Positions 19,652 through 30,176 of a DNA stretch of 64,000 bases are shown here, one piece after another. Source of the stretch: Sphingomonas sp. Leaf9. GTDB taxonomy: Bacteria > Pseudomonadota > Alphaproteobacteria > Sphingomonadales > Sphingomonadaceae. Made by a program: the position numbers and the translations under genes. Below the pieces are notes generated by a model. The model made no database searches and was not told the DNA's origin. It saw nothing but the letters and a program-made list of their open reading frames with translations. The first letter of the stretch is position 1, and every line of letters begins with the position of its first letter. The stretch spans positions 679,720-743,719 of the forward strand of contig NZ_LMKC01000002.1 of the NCBI RefSeq assembly GCF_001421355.1, written 5' to 3'.

Positions 19652-19785
19652 CCATTACCCTATGTGCGATCGTCGCTTCGGGCTTGCGCCGGGGTGACGA
19701 CGAGGTTGCGGGAGAGGGCATCGCACCCTCGCGCAGTGAGCGCCTGCCGCTCACGCCCCATCCCGAATTTGGTTCCGCCCACCGG

Positions 19786-19814
19786 TTGACAGGGTGGGAA
19801 TCGATCCGTATCAG
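19786..19814 (+). promoter_or_regulatory. Probable sigma-70 promoter of the rpsM-rpsK-rpoA-rplQ operon
   Basis: A consensus TTGACA is followed, after exactly 17 nt, by TATCAG. With the terminator after adk this makes the alpha operon an independent unit. The leader would be about 125 nt and contains a hairpin 24 nt before the rpsM start. Confidence 0.65.
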
Positions 19815-19946
19815 CGATCCACCCCGACATACCGGTTCCGGCGGCGCTTTCGCGCGTTCGCCGCGATCGTGCGTGACGGGTTGCAACGCTACGAGATGAG
19901 GGGCCGCTGCCATGCGGCGCCTCGTGGAGCTGGGAGAATTTAGTTC

Positions 19947-20315
19947 ATGGCACGTATCGCGGGTGTTAATATCCCGACCAACAAGCGCGTCGTCATTGCG
20001 CTGCAGTACATCCACGGCATCGGCCCGGCAAAGGCCAAGCAGCTGACCGAGCAGCTGGGCATCGCCGCCGAGCGTCGCGTTCAGGACCTGAGCGACCAGG
20101 AAGTCCTTCAGATCCGCGAAGCGATCGACGCCAGCCACACCGTGGAAGGTGACCTGCGTCGCCAGACCGCGATGAACATCAAGCGTCTGATGGATCTCGC
20201 CTGCTATCGTGGCCTGCGTCACCGCAAGGGCCTGCCGGTCCGCGGCCAGCGCACGCACACCAATGCGCGCACCCGCAAGGGCAAGGCGAAGCCGATCGCG
20301 GGCAAGAAGAAGTAA
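19947..20315 (+). CDS. rpsM: 30S ribosomal protein S13
   Basis: A 122-residue S13 of the 30S head that contacts the P-site tRNA and 50S bridges. Family sequences are [25 protein letters not shown] and the basic tail [25 protein letters not shown]. It is the first gene of the alpha operon. Confidence 0.97.
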   Translation: MARIAGVNIPTNKRVVIALQYIHGIGPAKAKQLTEQLGIAAERRVQDLSDQEVLQIREAIDASHTVEGDLRRQTAMNIKRLMDLACYRGLRHRKGLPVRGQRTHTNARTRKGKAKPIAGKKK

Positions 20316-20421
20316 ACATCAGTCCGCCGGACTGATTTTCCTTCTTCTCCGCCGGAGGCAGGTTCGAGGCTGATCGCCTCCCGGCCTCCGCATCACGCTA
20401 TACAGGTCAGGATTTCCAACA

Positions 20422-20811
20422 ATGGCACGTGAACCGCAGCGCCTTCGCCGTCGCGAGCGCAAGAACATCACCGCCGGCGTCGCGCATGTGAACGCCAGCT
20501 TCAACAACACCATGATCACCATCACCGATGCGCAGGGCAATGCGATCAGCTGGTCGTCGGCCGGCATGATGGGCTTCAAGGGCTCGCGCAAGTCGACCCC
20601 GTATGCCGCGCAGGTCGCTGCCGAGGACGCCGGCCGCAAGGCTGCCGACCACGGCGTGCGCACGCTCGAAGTCGAAGTGAAGGGTCCGGGTTCGGGCCGT
20701 GAATCGGCGCTGCGCGCGCTGCAGGCCGTCGGTTTCCAGATCACGTCGATCCGCGACGTGACCTCGATCCCGCACAACGGCGTGCGCCCTTCGAAGCGTC
20801 GCCGCGTCTGA
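20422..20811 (+). CDS. rpsK: 30S ribosomal protein S11
   Basis: A 129-residue S11 of the 30S platform. Characteristic segments are [30 protein letters not shown] and [19 protein letters not shown]. It is followed by a good hairpin with a U-rich tail before rpoA. Confidence 0.97.
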   Translation: MAREPQRLRRRERKNITAGVAHVNASFNNTMITITDAQGNAISWSSAGMMGFKGSRKSTPYAAQVAAEDAGRKAADHGVRTLEVEVKGPGSGRESALRALQAVGFQITSIRDVTSIPHNGVRPSKRRRV

Positions 20812-20823
20812 TCCGTGCCTGCC

Positions 20824-20858
20824 GCCCCGCCGGGTTCGTCCGGCGGGGCTGTTCTTTC
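20824..20858 (+). terminator. Terminator-like hairpin between rpsK and rpoA
   Basis: GCCCCGCCGG-GTTCGT-CCGGCGGGGC is a perfect 10-bp stem followed by TGTTCTTTC. It lies in the 93-nt gap ahead of rpoA and may lower the RNA polymerase alpha yield relative to ribosomal proteins. A second stem, GGCGCGGA/TCCGCGCC, follows it. Confidence 0.55.
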
Positions 20859-20904
20859 ATGGCGCGGACCCGTCCTTTCCGCGCCGCCAAGCTAGGGGAA
20901 GCCC

Positions 20905-21969
20905 GTGTCCGTCAACGCTAAGAACTGGCAGGAACTCAAGAAGCCGAGCGGCCTCGAGAAGAAGCCGGGCGGCGATCCCAAGCGCCGTTCGACCTTCGTG
21001 GCCGAGCCGCTGGAGCGTGGGTTCGGCCTGACGCTCGGCAACGCGCTGCGTCGCGTGCTGCTGTCGTCGCTGCAGGGCGCCGCCGTCACCTCGATCAAGA
21101 TCGAGAACGTCCTTCACGAATTTTCCAGCCTTGCCGGCGTCCGTGAGGACGTGACCGACATGGTGCTGAACGTGAAGCAGATCGCACTGAAGATGCAGGG
21201 TGAAGGCCCGAAGCGTCTGCAGCTGTCGGTTACCGGCCCGGCCGAAGTGAAGGCCGGCGACATCGCCGTCACCGGCGATATCGAAGTCATGAATCCGGAA
21301 CTGGTGCTGTGCCATCTCGACGATGGTGCGACGCTGAACATGGAACTGACCGCGGACGTCGGTAAGGGCTATGTGCCTGCCGCCGGCAACCGTCCGGCCG
21401 ATGCGCCGATCGGCCTGATCCCGGTCGACGCGCTGTATTCGCCGGTGCGCCAGGTCAGCTACAAGGTCGAGAACACCCGCGTCGGGCAGGAACTCGATTA
21501 CGACAAGCTGACGCTGACCATCGAAACCGACGGCACCGTCACCCCTGAGGACGCACTGGCCTATGCCGGTCGCATCCTGCAGGACCAGCTGGCGCTGTTC
21601 GTCCACTTCGACGATTCGACGCTGCCCCGCGCTGCCGCCACCGGCACGCAGGTCGCAGCACCGCAGAGCGAAGGCCAGGGCGATACCGCGCAGATCAATC
21701 GCTACCTGCTCAAGAAGGTCGACGAGCTGGAACTGTCGGTTCGTTCGGCAAACTGCCTCAAGAACGACAACATCATCTACATCGGCGATCTGGTCCAGAA
21801 GACCGAAGCCGAGATGCTGCGCACCCCCAATTTCGGCCGCAAGTCGCTGAACGAAATCAAGGAAGTGCTGTCGTCGATGGGCCTTCGCCTCGGCATGGAC
21901 ATCCCCGGATGGCCGCCCGAGAACATCGAAGAGATGGCGAAGAAGCTCGAGCAGGAAATTATGGGCTGA
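20905..21969 (+). CDS. rpoA: RNA polymerase alpha subunit
   Basis: A 354-residue alpha subunit. The N-terminal dimerisation/assembly domain (to about residue 235) has [34 protein letters not shown]. The C-terminal DNA-binding domain holds [44 protein letters not shown]. The start is GTG ([14 protein letters not shown]), preceded by AGGGGAAG, and agrees with alphaproteobacterial homologues. Confidence 0.97.
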   Translation: MSVNAKNWQELKKPSGLEKKPGGDPKRRSTFVAEPLERGFGLTLGNALRRVLLSSLQGAAVTSIKIENVLHEFSSLAGVREDVTDMVLNVKQIALKMQGEGPKRLQLSVTGPAEVKAGDIAVTGDIEVMNPELVLCHLDDGATLNMELTADVGKGYVPAAGNRPADAPIGLIPVDALYSPVRQVSYKVENTRVGQELDYDKLTLTIETDGTVTPEDALAYAGRILQDQLALFVHFDDSTLPRAAATGTQVAAPQSEGQGDTAQINRYLLKKVDELELSVRSANCLKNDNIIYIGDLVQKTEAEMLRTPNFGRKSLNEIKEVLSSMGLRLGMDIPGWPPENIEEMAKKLEQEIMG

Positions 21970-22008
21970 TTTTGCACCGGGGCAGGCGAGCCTGCCCCGG
22001 AGGCAAAA
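21970..22008 (+). terminator. Long hairpin directly after rpoA
   Basis: CCGGGGCAGGC and GCCTGCCCCGG form a perfect 11-bp stem with a 2-nt gap, and flanking TTTTGC/GCAAAA adds 6 bp. It starts at the rpoA stop codon. It has no strong T-run on the plus strand, so an RNA-stability or partial termination role is likely. Confidence 0.55.
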
Positions 22009-22011
22009 CCA

Positions 22012-22063
22012 GGCCGGCCGGCGAGCTTCCAGCTCGTCCGACGACATGGGCTTTGCCCATGTG
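22012..22063 (+). ncRNA. Two-hairpin structured element, copy 2 (rpoA-rplQ gap)
   Basis: GGCCGGCCGGC is followed by a 5-bp hairpin (GAGCT/AGCTC), then GTCCGACGAC, then an 8-bp hairpin (ACATGGGC/GCCCATGT). Both single-stranded linkers are identical to copy 1 at 5711-5770, while both hairpins have different sequences. The rest of the gap contains GCGGCAA/TTGCCGC and GTGAACTT direct repeats, and no gene. Confidence 0.5.
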
Positions 22064-22199
22064 GGGCCAGTTTCTAAAATCGCGGCAAGTGTGAACTTAG
22101 TGAACTTTGCCGCGAACAGGCGCACCGGTGGCAGCCTCTAAACCGCCACCAGCTCTGGGGATTCCGTGACACGGCCCCTTAACGAACGAAGGAAATACC

Positions 22200-22622
22200 A
22201 TGCGTCATCGCGTCGGCGGCCGTAAGCTGCAGCGTACCTCGGCACACCGCATTGCGCTGTTCCGCAACATGTCGGCCGCGCTCATCAAGCATGAGCAGAT
22301 CACGACGACCGTCGCCAAGGCGAAGGAACTGCGTCCCTACATCGAAAAGCTCATCACGCTGGCGAAGAAGGGCGGCCTGTCGAACCGTCGTCTCGCGCAC
22401 GCCCGTCTGCTCGACGACGTGCAGCTGGTGAAGCTGTTCGACGTGCTGGCGACCCGCTACGCCGATCGCAACGGCGGCTACACCCGCATCATCAAGGCCG
22501 GCATCCGCGCGTCGGACGCCTCGCCGATGGCGATCATCGAATTCGTCGACCGCGACGTGTCGGCGAAGGGCCAGGATTCGGGCCCGGTGATCAGCGAAGA
22601 GGATTTCGACGAAGCCGCCTGA
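22200..22622 (+). CDS. rplQ: 50S ribosomal protein L17
   Basis: A 140-residue L17, the last gene of the super-operon. It begins [24 protein letters not shown], a family hallmark, and contains [27 protein letters not shown] 20-residue acidic C-terminal tail ([14 protein letters not shown]) extends it slightly beyond the E. coli core. A perfect terminator follows. Confidence 0.97.
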   Translation: MRHRVGGRKLQRTSAHRIALFRNMSAALIKHEQITTTVAKAKELRPYIEKLITLAKKGGLSNRRLAHARLLDDVQLVKLFDVLATRYADRNGGYTRIIKAGIRASDASPMAIIEFVDRDVSAKGQDSGPVISEEDFDEAA

Positions 22623-22651
22623 TCGGCGTTTCGCTCGAGAGAGACAGGGAA

Positions 22652-22684
22652 GGGCGGTCGTACTTCGGTACGGCCGCCCTTTTC
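22652..22684 (+). terminator. Intrinsic terminator of the ribosomal super-operon
   Basis: GGGCGGTCGTAC-TTCG-GTACGGCCGCCC is a 12-bp stem (one G-T pair) with a UUCG loop and a TTTTCC tail, 30 nt after the rplQ stop. It is the strongest terminator in the window. Confidence 0.9.
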
Positions 22685-22787
22685 CGTTGGTGAAGGTTAC
22701 AGTGTCTCCACGGGGTTGCGCGGGCGAGCGGCTCGCGTATCGTGGTGGTAACGCCGGATACCGTCCGGCAAGCCCCGTGGAGCAACA

Positions 22788-24911
22788 ATGTACCGCCATG
22801 CCCTTGCCGCGACCCTGTGCCTGATGACCAGCACGACCGCCCTTGCCCAGACCATCGCCTATCCCCAGACCCGCATCGTCAACCAGGTCGACGAACAGTT
22901 CGGGGTGAAGGTCGCCGATCCGTATCGCTGGCTGGAGAACGACGTCCGCAACGATCCCGAAGTCGCCGCCTGGGTTGCATCGGAGAACAAGGTCACGGAT
23001 GCCTATCTGGCGACGCTGCCCGGCCGCGACGTTTTCAAGCGCCGGCTGACCGCGCTGTTCGATTATGAGCGTGTCGGCGTGCCCAACCGCGAGGGCGGCC
23101 GTTATTTCTACAGCCGCAATTCGGGGTTGCAGAACCAGTCGGTGCTGTACGTCCGCGACAGCCTGAACGGGCAGGGGCGGGTGCTGATCGACCCCAATGG
23201 CTGGTCGAAGGACGGCGCGACCGCGCTCGCGGAATGGGCCCCGTCGAAGGACGGCAAGCGGCTGCTCTATTCGATCCAGGACGGCGGCAGCGACTGGCGC
23301 AAGCTGCGCGTGCTGGACGTCGATACCGGCAAGGTGCTCGACGACCAGATCGACTGGGTGAAGTACGGCCTGTCAGCCTCGTGGGTGAAGGACGGTTCGG
23401 GCTTCTATTACGCCCGCTTCCCGACCCCGGAAAAGGGGCAGGAGTTCCAGAGCCAGAACCTGAACGCCAAGGTCTATTTCCACAAGTTGGGCACGCCACA
23501 GAGCGCCGACCGGCTGATCTACGAACGGCCCGACCAGCCGCGTTTCACCTTCTATCCGGGCATTACCGATAACGGGCGCTGGCTGGTCATTTCGACCAGT
23601 GGTCCGGGCGATCATACCGAGATCGCGGTGCTCGACCTGACGAAGCCGAACGACAAGCCCCGCACCATCGTTAACACCGACAATGTCGACTGGAACACGG
23701 TGGGGTCGAAGGATACCACGCTGTACCTGACCACGACGCAGGGCGCACCGCGTCTGCGCATCGTGACGCTCGACATGGCCGCGGCCAATCCCCAGCCAAA
23801 GGAATTGGTGGCGGAGGACAAGGCGGTGCTGAACGGCGCGTCGCTGGTCGGCGGCCGGATCATGGCCGCGTACCTCGTCGATGCGAAGACCGAGGTGAAG
23901 CGCTTCACCCTCGACGGCAAGCCGGATGGCGCGATCGAGCTGCCGGGCATCGGCACGGTCGGCGGGGTCGGTGGGGAGCTGGACAACAACGAAGGCTTCT
24001 TCGCCTTCTCCAGCTTTGCCACGCCGACCACCATCTACCGCTACGACGTCGCCACGCGCCAGGTGACGCCGTGGGCCAGCCCCAAGGTCGCGTTCGACCC
24101 GGCGCAGTACGACGTCCGCCAGCGTTTCTACACGTCGAAGGACGGGACGAAGGTCCCGATGTTCATCGTCAAGCGCAAGGACGTGACCAAGCCGGCACCG
24201 ACGCTGCTCTACGCTTATGGCGGGTTCAACGTGCCGATCCTCCCCGGCTTCTCGCCCGGTCGCATCGCATGGCTCGAACAGGGTGGCGTGCTGGCGGTCG
24301 CGAACATTCGCGGCGGCAGCGAATATGGGAAGGCGTGGCACGACGGCGGCAAGCTGCTGAACAAGCAGAACGTCTTCGACGACTTCATCGCGGCGGGCGA
24401 AGACCTGATCGCGCAGGGCGTGACGGGCAAGGGGCAACTGGCGATCCAGGGCGGGTCGAACGGCGGCCTGCTGGTCGGCGCGGTCGTCAACCAGCGGCCC
24501 GACCTGTTTGCCGCCGCGCTGCCCGCGGTGGGCGTGATGGACATGCTGCGCTTCGACCGGTTCACCGCCGGGCGCTACTGGGTCGATGATTACGGGGTGC
24601 CGGCGAAGGAAGCGGACTTCCGGAACCTGTTGACCTATTCGCCCTATCACAATGTGAAGGCCGGGGTGACCTATCCGGCGATCCTGGCGACCACCGCCGA
24701 CACCGACGATCGCGTCGTGCCGGGGCATACGTTCAAGTACACCGCGATGCTCCAGTCGAAGGACATCGGGCCGAAGCCGCATCTGGTCCGCATCGAAACC
24801 CGCGCGGGCCATGGATCGGGCAAGCCGACCGACAAGGTGATCGAGGAAACCGCCGACCTGTGGGCGTTCATCGCCAAATGGACCGGGCTGGCGGTGAAGC
24901 CGATCAACTGA
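22788..24911 (+). CDS. Secreted prolyl oligopeptidase, S9 family
   Basis: A 707-residue serine peptidase with a Sec signal peptide ([21 protein letters not shown]). The N-terminal half is the beta-propeller typical of S9A enzymes, starting [28 protein letters not shown]. The catalytic alpha/beta-hydrolase domain has the nucleophile Ser557 in GGSNGG, an aspartate in DTDDRV (residues 638-642), and His675 in AGHGSG. It should cut short proline-containing peptides, probably in the periplasm. It is monocistronic, after the rplQ terminator. Confidence 0.93.
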   Translation: MYRHALAATLCLMTSTTALAQTIAYPQTRIVNQVDEQFGVKVADPYRWLENDVRNDPEVAAWVASENKVTDAYLATLPGRDVFKRRLTALFDYERVGVPNREGGRYFYSRNSGLQNQSVLYVRDSLNGQGRVLIDPNGWSKDGATALAEWAPSKDGKRLLYSIQDGGSDWRKLRVLDVDTGKVLDDQIDWVKYGLSASWVKDGSGFYYARFPTPEKGQEFQSQNLNAKVYFHKLGTPQSADRLIYERPDQPRFTFYPGITDNGRWLVISTSGPGDHTEIAVLDLTKPNDKPRTIVNTDNVDWNTVGSKDTTLYLTTTQGAPRLRIVTLDMAAANPQPKELVAEDKAVLNGASLVGGRIMAAYLVDAKTEVKRFTLDGKPDGAIELPGIGTVGGVGGELDNNEGFFAFSSFATPTTIYRYDVATRQVTPWASPKVAFDPAQYDVRQRFYTSKDGTKVPMFIVKRKDVTKPAPTLLYAYGGFNVPILPGFSPGRIAWLEQGGVLAVANIRGGSEYGKAWHDGGKLLNKQNVFDDFIAAGEDLIAQGVTGKGQLAIQGGSNGGLLVGAVVNQRPDLFAAALPAVGVMDMLRFDRFTAGRYWVDDYGVPAKEADFRNLLTYSPYHNVKAGVTYPAILATTADTDDRVVPGHTFKYTAMLQSKDIGPKPHLVRIETRAGHGSGKPTDKVIEETADLWAFIAKWTGLAVKPIN

Positions 24912-24964
24912 CAAATGACGCCGCGCGGGGCTGGCACCCGCGCGGCGCTCTGCTATCGGGGGGC

Positions 24965-26521
24965 ATGAACGAGACCCCCGATTCCATCCTCATCGTCGAC
25001 TTTGGCAGCCAGGTGACGCAGCTGATCGCGCGTCGCGTGCGCGAGGCCGGAGTCTATTCCGAAATCGCCCCGTTCCAGAAGGCCGAAGAGGCGTTCGAAC
25101 GGATGCAGCCGAAGGGCGTGATCCTGTCGGGCGGCCCGGCATCGGTGTGCGACGAAGGGTCCCCCCGCGTACCGCAGGCGATCTTTGACTCCGGCGTCCC
25201 CGTGTTCGGCATCTGCTACGGCCAGCAGGTGATGACCGCGCAGCTGGGCGGGAAGGTCGACAAGGGCAATTCGGGCGAGTTCGGCGAGGCCTATATCGAG
25301 GTCGGCGACGATTGCGCGATGTTCGACGGGCTGTGGGAAAAGACCGAGCGGCACCAGGTGTGGATGAGCCATGGCGACAAGGTGACCGCGCTCGCCCCCG
25401 GTTTCCGCGCGGTGGCGACCAGCCCCGGTGCCCCCTATGCCATCGTCGCCGATGACGAGCGTCGCTATTACGGCGCGCAGTTCCATCCGGAGGTGGTGCA
25501 TACCCCCGATGGCGGCAAGCTGATCGCGAACTTCGCGCGCCATGTCTGTGGCCTCGCCGGCGACTGGACCATGGCCGAGTTCCGCGATGCCAAGATCGCC
25601 GAGATCCGCGCACAGGTGGGCGATGGCAAGGTCATTTGCGGCCTGTCGGGCGGGGTCGATTCGTCGGTCGCGGCGCTGCTGATCCACGAAGCGATCGGCG
25701 ACCAACTGACCTGCGTATTCGTCGATGGCGGCATTTTGCGCGCGGGCGAAGCCGAACAGGTCGTCAGCCTATTCCGTGGCCATTACAACATCCCGCTGGT
25801 CCATGTGGACGCGCAGGACCTGTTCATGGACGGGCTGGCCGGGGTCACCGATCCCGAAGCCAAGCGCAAGTTCATCGGCAAGACCTTCATCGACGTGTTC
25901 GAGGCGGAGGCGAAGAAGATCGGCGGCGCGCAGTTCCTGGCGCAAGGTACGCTGTATCCGGACGTGATCGAAAGCGTCAGCTTCACCGGCGGCCCGTCGG
26001 TGACGATCAAGAGCCACCACAATGTCGGCGGCCTGCCCGAGCGGATGAACATGGCGTTGGTCGAGCCGTTGCGCGAACTGTTCAAGGACGAGGTGCGCGC
26101 GCTGGGTCGCGAGCTGGGCCTGCCGGACGTCTTCGTCGGCCGCCACCCGTTCCCCGGACCCGGCCTTGCCATTCGCATTCCAGGCGAAGTGACCCGCGAA
26201 CGCTGCGACATCCTGCGCAAGGCGGACGCGATCTATCTCGAGGAAATCCGCAACGCCGGGCTGTACGACACGATCTGGCAGGCGTTCGCCGTCCTGCTGC
26301 CGGTGCGCAGCGTCGGCGTGATGGGCGACGGGCGGACCTACGACAATGTGCTGGCGCTACGGGCGGTCACGTCGACCGACGGCATGACCGCACAGGCGTT
26401 CCAGTTCCCCGGCGACTTCCTGCCGCGCGTCGCGACCCGGATCATCAACGAGGTGAAGGGCATCAACCGCGTCACCTATGACTACACGAGCAAGCCTCCG
26501 GGTACGATCGAGTGGGAATGA
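24965..26521 (+). CDS. guaA: GMP synthase (glutamine-hydrolysing)
   Basis: A 518-residue enzyme that aminates XMP to GMP using glutamine and ATP. The class I glutaminase domain has the nucleophile in GICYGQQV and the His-Glu pair in QFHPEVVHT. The ATP pyrophosphatase domain has the P-loop [10 protein letters not shown]. The C-terminal dimerisation part ends with [19 protein letters not shown], a family hallmark. A longer frame to 24860 exists, but [16 protein letters not shown] is the standard start. A GCCGCGCGGG/CCCGCGCGGC hairpin separates it from the peptidase gene. Confidence 0.97.
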   Translation: MNETPDSILIVDFGSQVTQLIARRVREAGVYSEIAPFQKAEEAFERMQPKGVILSGGPASVCDEGSPRVPQAIFDSGVPVFGICYGQQVMTAQLGGKVDKGNSGEFGEAYIEVGDDCAMFDGLWEKTERHQVWMSHGDKVTALAPGFRAVATSPGAPYAIVADDERRYYGAQFHPEVVHTPDGGKLIANFARHVCGLAGDWTMAEFRDAKIAEIRAQVGDGKVICGLSGGVDSSVAALLIHEAIGDQLTCVFVDGGILRAGEAEQVVSLFRGHYNIPLVHVDAQDLFMDGLAGVTDPEAKRKFIGKTFIDVFEAEAKKIGGAQFLAQGTLYPDVIESVSFTGGPSVTIKSHHNVGGLPERMNMALVEPLRELFKDEVRALGRELGLPDVFVGRHPFPGPGLAIRIPGEVTRERCDILRKADAIYLEEIRNAGLYDTIWQAFAVLLPVRSVGVMGDGRTYDNVLALRAVTSTDGMTAQAFQFPGDFLPRVATRIINEVKGINRVTYDYTSKPPGTIEWE

Positions 26522-26592
26522 AGCGGAGAGGCGATCGTCCCCGCTTCATTCGCCCCGCGCAAGCGGGGTGGTGACTGGGACTCCGCCTAAGC

Positions 26593-26676
26593 CGTCACCC
26601 CGGACTTGATCCGGGGTCCCGCTTCTTCTGCTGCCGTCGAGAAAAAGCGGGACCCCGGGTCAAGCCCGGGGTGACG
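26593..26676. repeat. Long inverted repeat of GTCACCCCGG-type palindromes
   Basis: The 32-nt arms 26593-26624 and 26645-26676 are inverted copies with two mismatches, around a 20-nt spacer. Each arm is itself palindromic and matches the repeat at 286-316. It sits between the convergent guaA and histidine kinase genes, a typical place for paired REP elements. Confidence 0.8.
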
Positions 26677-26694
26677 TGGGGGGCGGGGGTAGCC

Positions 26695-28053
26695 CTATCG
26701 CGGCAACCGGATCGTCGCGTTCAGCCCGCCGCCGTCGCGGTTCACCAGCGTGATCTCGCCGCCCGCATCGCGCACGATCGCGCGGGCGAGCGCGAGGCCC
26801 AGTCCGATCCCGCCGGTGCCGCGGTTGCGCGAGGTTTCCAGCCGGGTAAACGGATCGAACACCGCCTCCACCCGGTCGGCCGGGATGCCCGGACCATGGT
26901 CGGCGACCACGATCGCCACCGACCGGGCAGTCGTCTCCACCCGCACCTCCGCCGCGCCGGCATATTTGATCGCATTCTCGATCAGGTTGCGCACCGCGCG
27001 CCGCATCAGATTGGGGCGCAGGTGTAGCGGCACGCGCGCCGCCTCGACGAAATCGACGTCGTGGCCAAGGTCGCGAAAGTCATCGACCACCGCATCGACC
27101 AGCGCCGCCACATCGACATCGGTCGCCGCCTCGCTCGGTCGGCCCAGTCGCGCCAGCGACAGGATATCGTCGAGCGTCGCGTTCATCTCGTCGATCGTCT
27201 CGACCATCCGCGCGCGGTCGGTATCGTCCTCGACCGATTCGACGCGGACGCGCAGCGCGGCGAGCGGGGTGCGCAGGTCATGGCCGATCGCGCCCAGCAT
27301 CCGGTCCTTTTCATCGACCATCGCATTCACCCGCTGGCCGAGGTCGGTGAAGGCGGAGATCAGCAGCCGCACGTCCTGCGGCCCCGACGGTTCGATCGCG
27401 GGCAGGGGCCGGGCGGGATGAAAGGCGCGCGCCGCCCCGGCGAGCAGGCGCAGCGGCTTGGCGATGCGGCGTCCGATCCACAGCACCGGCAGCAGCACGA
27501 TGACATAGAGGATGAAGGTCTGCGCCAGCAGCTGCCACAGCAGCCCGCGCTCGGCCATCGGCCAAGGGGTGTGCGATACCAGCCAGCCTTGCCCAGGCAG
27601 TTCGACCGACGCGTCGAGCACCGCGCCCATCCGCCGCAGTCGTTCCGCCCGGCGGCCGTTGATGCCGCGCGCGGCAATCTCATCCTCGTCGATCGGGCGG
27701 ATATGCGCGGCGATGGTGCCGACGCGAATACCCGCTTCGGCAAAGCCCGACCGGATCGCATCCTCGACATCGCGTTCGGGATTGCCGCGCAGTACCGGTG
27801 CGCGATCGGTGACGAGGCGCACTCCGCGCATCCGGTCACGGGGCGTCGCGACCGGCTGTCCGGGGCGCGGGGCGATGCGGCGTTCGGCGGCGTCGATCAG
27901 GCGGGTGACGGCGGGCAGGGTGATTTCGGCGAAGCGGAATGCCCGTCGCTCCCGCAGCAGCAACCCGAAGTTCAGCGCCTGCGCAACGAACAGCGCGACC
28001 GCGACCAGCAGCGCGATCTGCCCCGGCAGGCTGGTCGGCCACAACCGCTTCAC
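26695..28053 (-). CDS. Sensor histidine kinase, EnvZ-like
   Basis: A 452-residue membrane kinase. TM1 is at residues 10-32, a periplasmic sensor region follows to about 170, and TM2 is at 171-193, followed by a HAMP linker. The HisKA box is GAIGHDLRTPLAAL with phospho-acceptor His258. The ATPase part has the N-box NLIENAIKYA, G1 VVADHGPGIP and G2 GTGGIGLGLALA. The signal is unknown. Its start overlaps the upstream response regulator stop by 4 nt, so the two are coupled. Confidence 0.93.
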   Translation of the reverse strand: MKRLWPTSLPGQIALLVAVALFVAQALNFGLLLRERRAFRFAEITLPAVTRLIDAAERRIAPRPGQPVATPRDRMRGVRLVTDRAPVLRGNPERDVEDAIRSGFAEAGIRVGTIAAHIRPIDEDEIAARGINGRRAERLRRMGAVLDASVELPGQGWLVSHTPWPMAERGLLWQLLAQTFILYVIVLLPVLWIGRRIAKPLRLLAGAARAFHPARPLPAIEPSGPQDVRLLISAFTDLGQRVNAMVDEKDRMLGAIGHDLRTPLAALRVRVESVEDDTDRARMVETIDEMNATLDDILSLARLGRPSEAATDVDVAALVDAVVDDFRDLGHDVDFVEAARVPLHLRPNLMRRAVRNLIENAIKYAGAAEVRVETTARSVAIVVADHGPGIPADRVEAVFDPFTRLETSRNRGTGGIGLGLALARAIVRDAGGEITLVNRDGGGLNATIRLPR

Positions 28054-28778
28054 AGGCGCGTCACCTCGGTCGCCAGCGTATAGCCGCCGCCCCAGACGGT
28101 CTTGATGATCTCCGGATTGCGGACGTCGTTCTCGATCTTCTTGCGCAAGCGGCTGACCTGATTGTCGATCGCGCGGTCAAACGCCGCCGCTTCGCGCCCC
28201 TGGGTCAGGTCGAGCAGCTGGTCGCGGGTCAGCACCTGGCGCGGGCGGGTGACCAGCGCGTGGAGCAAATTATATTCGCCGGTCGACAGCGGGACCGATA
28301 CGCCTTCGCGGTCGACCAGCGCGCGCTCGCCGGTCTTCAGCACCCATCCGGCAAAGGCGAACGATCCGGCCTCCGGCGCGTGTTGCCGCACCGAACCGCC
28401 CGCCGTCCGCCGCAGTACCACCTTGACCCGCGCCGCCAGTTCGCGCGGGGAGAAAGGCTTCACGACATAATCGTCGGCGCCCATTTCCAGCCCGACGATG
28501 CGGTCGGTCTCCTCGGTACGCGCGGTCAGCAGGATGACCGGCGTCTCGCTCGTCTCGCGGATATGACGGCACAGTGACAGCCCGTCCTCGCCCGGCATCA
28601 TGATGTCGAGGATCGCGAGATCGATCGCATAGGCGTTCAACCGCGCGCGCGCACCCTCCGCATCGCCCGCCTGGGTGACGCGAAAGCCCTGTTTGGTCAG
28701 GTATTGGGCAAGCGGTTCGCGGATCGATCGTTCGTCGTCGACCAGCAGCAAATGGGGAATATCGGCCATGTCGGACAT
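28050..28778 (-). CDS. OmpR-family response regulator
   Basis: A 242-residue regulator with an N-terminal receiver domain (acceptor Asp58 in AILDIMMPGEDG, switch Thr in ILLTAR, Lys in DDYVVKPF) and a C-terminal winged-helix domain (LSTGEYNLLHALVTRPRQVLTRDQLL...RAIDNQVSRLRKKIE). It is the partner of the kinase encoded just after it. An upstream extension of 38 residues is open but unrelated to the family, so the ATG at 28778 is chosen; another in-frame ATG is at 28769. Confidence 0.95.
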   Translation of the reverse strand: MSDMADIPHLLLVDDERSIREPLAQYLTKQGFRVTQAGDAEGARARLNAYAIDLAILDIMMPGEDGLSLCRHIRETSETPVILLTARTEETDRIVGLEMGADDYVVKPFSPRELAARVKVVLRRTAGGSVRQHAPEAGSFAFAGWVLKTGERALVDREGVSVPLSTGEYNLLHALVTRPRQVLTRDQLLDLTQGREAAAFDRAIDNQVSRLRKKIENDVRNPEIIKTVWGGGYTLATEVTRL

Positions 28779-28843
28779 GCTACGCGGCCCCTCCAGACAA
28801 GGAAATACCGGGCGACGTGGTGGTAACGTCGCCCGGCAAAGGA

Positions 28844-29302
28844 TTATTCGGCCGGTTCGCCGCCGCGCCGCGCCATGCGCTGGTCGCGCCACTGCTTGCG
28901 TTCGGCGGCATCGACCCGGCCGTCGTGATTTGCGTCCTGCCGGTCGAACATGCGGGTGGCGACTGCGCGAAACTCTTCGCGGGTGACCACGCCGTCCTTG
29001 TTCGCATCGGCGCGCTCCAGCATCCGTCCGCCGCCGCCGTGATGGCCGCGCCCTGGCATCGGCGTCTGGCCATCGGCGGTGCCGCGCGGCCGTTCGGGCT
29101 GGGCGGCGCGTTCGGCGGCGCTGATCCTGCCGTTGCGATCGGTATCGAGCGCGTCGAAGCGGCGGTCGGCACGTGCCAGCGCCTCTTCACGGGTCAGCAC
29201 GCCATCGGCCATCGGCCGGGGCGGCTGCGGCGCGGTCTGCGCGGTGACGATGGTGGGGAGGGCAATACCGGCGAGCGACGCGGCGACGATCAACGAACGC
29301 AT
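28844..29302 (-). CDS. Exported EF-hand calcium-binding protein
   Basis: A 152-residue protein with a signal peptide (MRSLIVAASLAGIALPTIVTAQ). Three 12-residue EF-hand loops are visible: DTDRNGRISAAE, DANKDGVVTREE and DANHDGRVDAAE. Each has the Asp/Asn ligands and a closing Glu. It is probably a periplasmic calcium binder or calcium-dependent scaffold of unknown partner. The start at 29302 is preferred over a Met 10 codons earlier because it gives a clean signal peptide. Confidence 0.85.
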   Translation of the reverse strand: MRSLIVAASLAGIALPTIVTAQTAPQPPRPMADGVLTREEALARADRRFDALDTDRNGRISAAERAAQPERPRGTADGQTPMPGRGHHGGGGRMLERADANKDGVVTREEFRAVATRMFDRQDANHDGRVDAAERKQWRDQRMARRGGEPAE

Positions 29303-29420
29303 GGGGGCAACCTTTCGACAAAGGGGGCGCACCCCCGGTGGAGAATGCGCCCCTTGTCGTCGCCAATTGTCGCCAGCCTTTGTCGGCGATCCACTGCTTT
29401 GTCGCAGTGTGTCGCAAGCG

Positions 29421-30113
29421 TCAGTTCTTGGCCGGCGTTCCGAACAGGTTCTGGCGCTGTTCGTCGGTCATCGGCTTGCTGCCGTCGTTCACCGCCTTGC
29501 CCTTCGCATAGGCGGTGACGGTCGCCGGGCGGGCGGCGATGGCGTCGAACCAGCGCTTGAGGTTGGGGAAGTCTTCCAGCTTCTGCCCTTGCGCTTCGTA
29601 CGGCACGATCCACGGATAGGCCGCCATGTCGGCGACCGAATAGTCGCCGGCGATGAAGTCGCGGTCGGCGAGGCGTTTGTCGAGCACGCCGTACAGCCGC
29701 GCGGTCTCACGGACGTACCGCTCCTGCGCGTAGGGGATTTTTTCGGGGGCATAGATGTTGAAGTGATGGTTCTGCCCGGCCATCGGGCCAAGGCCGCCCA
29801 TCTGCCACATCAGCCACTGGATCGCGTCATAGCGGCCCACGGCGTCGGCGGGCAGGAACCGCCCGGTCTTTTCGGCCAGATACAGCAGGATCGCGCCCGA
29901 TTCGAAGATCGACAGCGGTGCGCCGCCGCCCAGCGGTTCGTGATCGACGATCGCCGGCATCCGGTTGTTCGGGGCGATGGCGAGGAATTCGGGGCGGAAC
30001 TGTTCGCCCTTCCCGACATCGACCGGGTGGATGGTGTAGGGCAGGCCCGCTTCTTCGAGGAACAGCGTGATCTTGTGGCCATTGGGCGTGGGCCAGTAGT
30101 GCAGGTCGATCAT
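29421..30113 (-). CDS. Glutathione S-transferase, YghU/YfcG (Nu) type
   Basis: A 230-residue two-domain GST. The thioredoxin-fold domain contains WPTPNGHKITLFLEEAGLPY, where the T-x-N motif replaces the usual Ser or Tyr, then PNNRMPAIVDH and IFESGAILLYLAEKTG. The helical domain has WQMGGLGPMAGQNHHF, diagnostic of YghU/YfcG enzymes that reduce disulfides and peroxides with glutathione. The ATG at 30113 starts MIDLHYWPTPNG, the usual N-terminus; the frame is open 11 codons further. Confidence 0.9.
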   Translation of the reverse strand: MIDLHYWPTPNGHKITLFLEEAGLPYTIHPVDVGKGEQFRPEFLAIAPNNRMPAIVDHEPLGGGAPLSIFESGAILLYLAEKTGRFLPADAVGRYDAIQWLMWQMGGLGPMAGQNHHFNIYAPEKIPYAQERYVRETARLYGVLDKRLADRDFIAGDYSVADMAAYPWIVPYEAQGQKLEDFPNLKRWFDAIAARPATVTAYAKGKAVNDGSKPMTDEQRQNLFGTPAKN

Positions 30114-30176
30114 GGAATCGCTCCGATGCTTCAGGACCTGCGCCACATGGGGAGCGCCTGCCCGCCGGCCAAGGCG

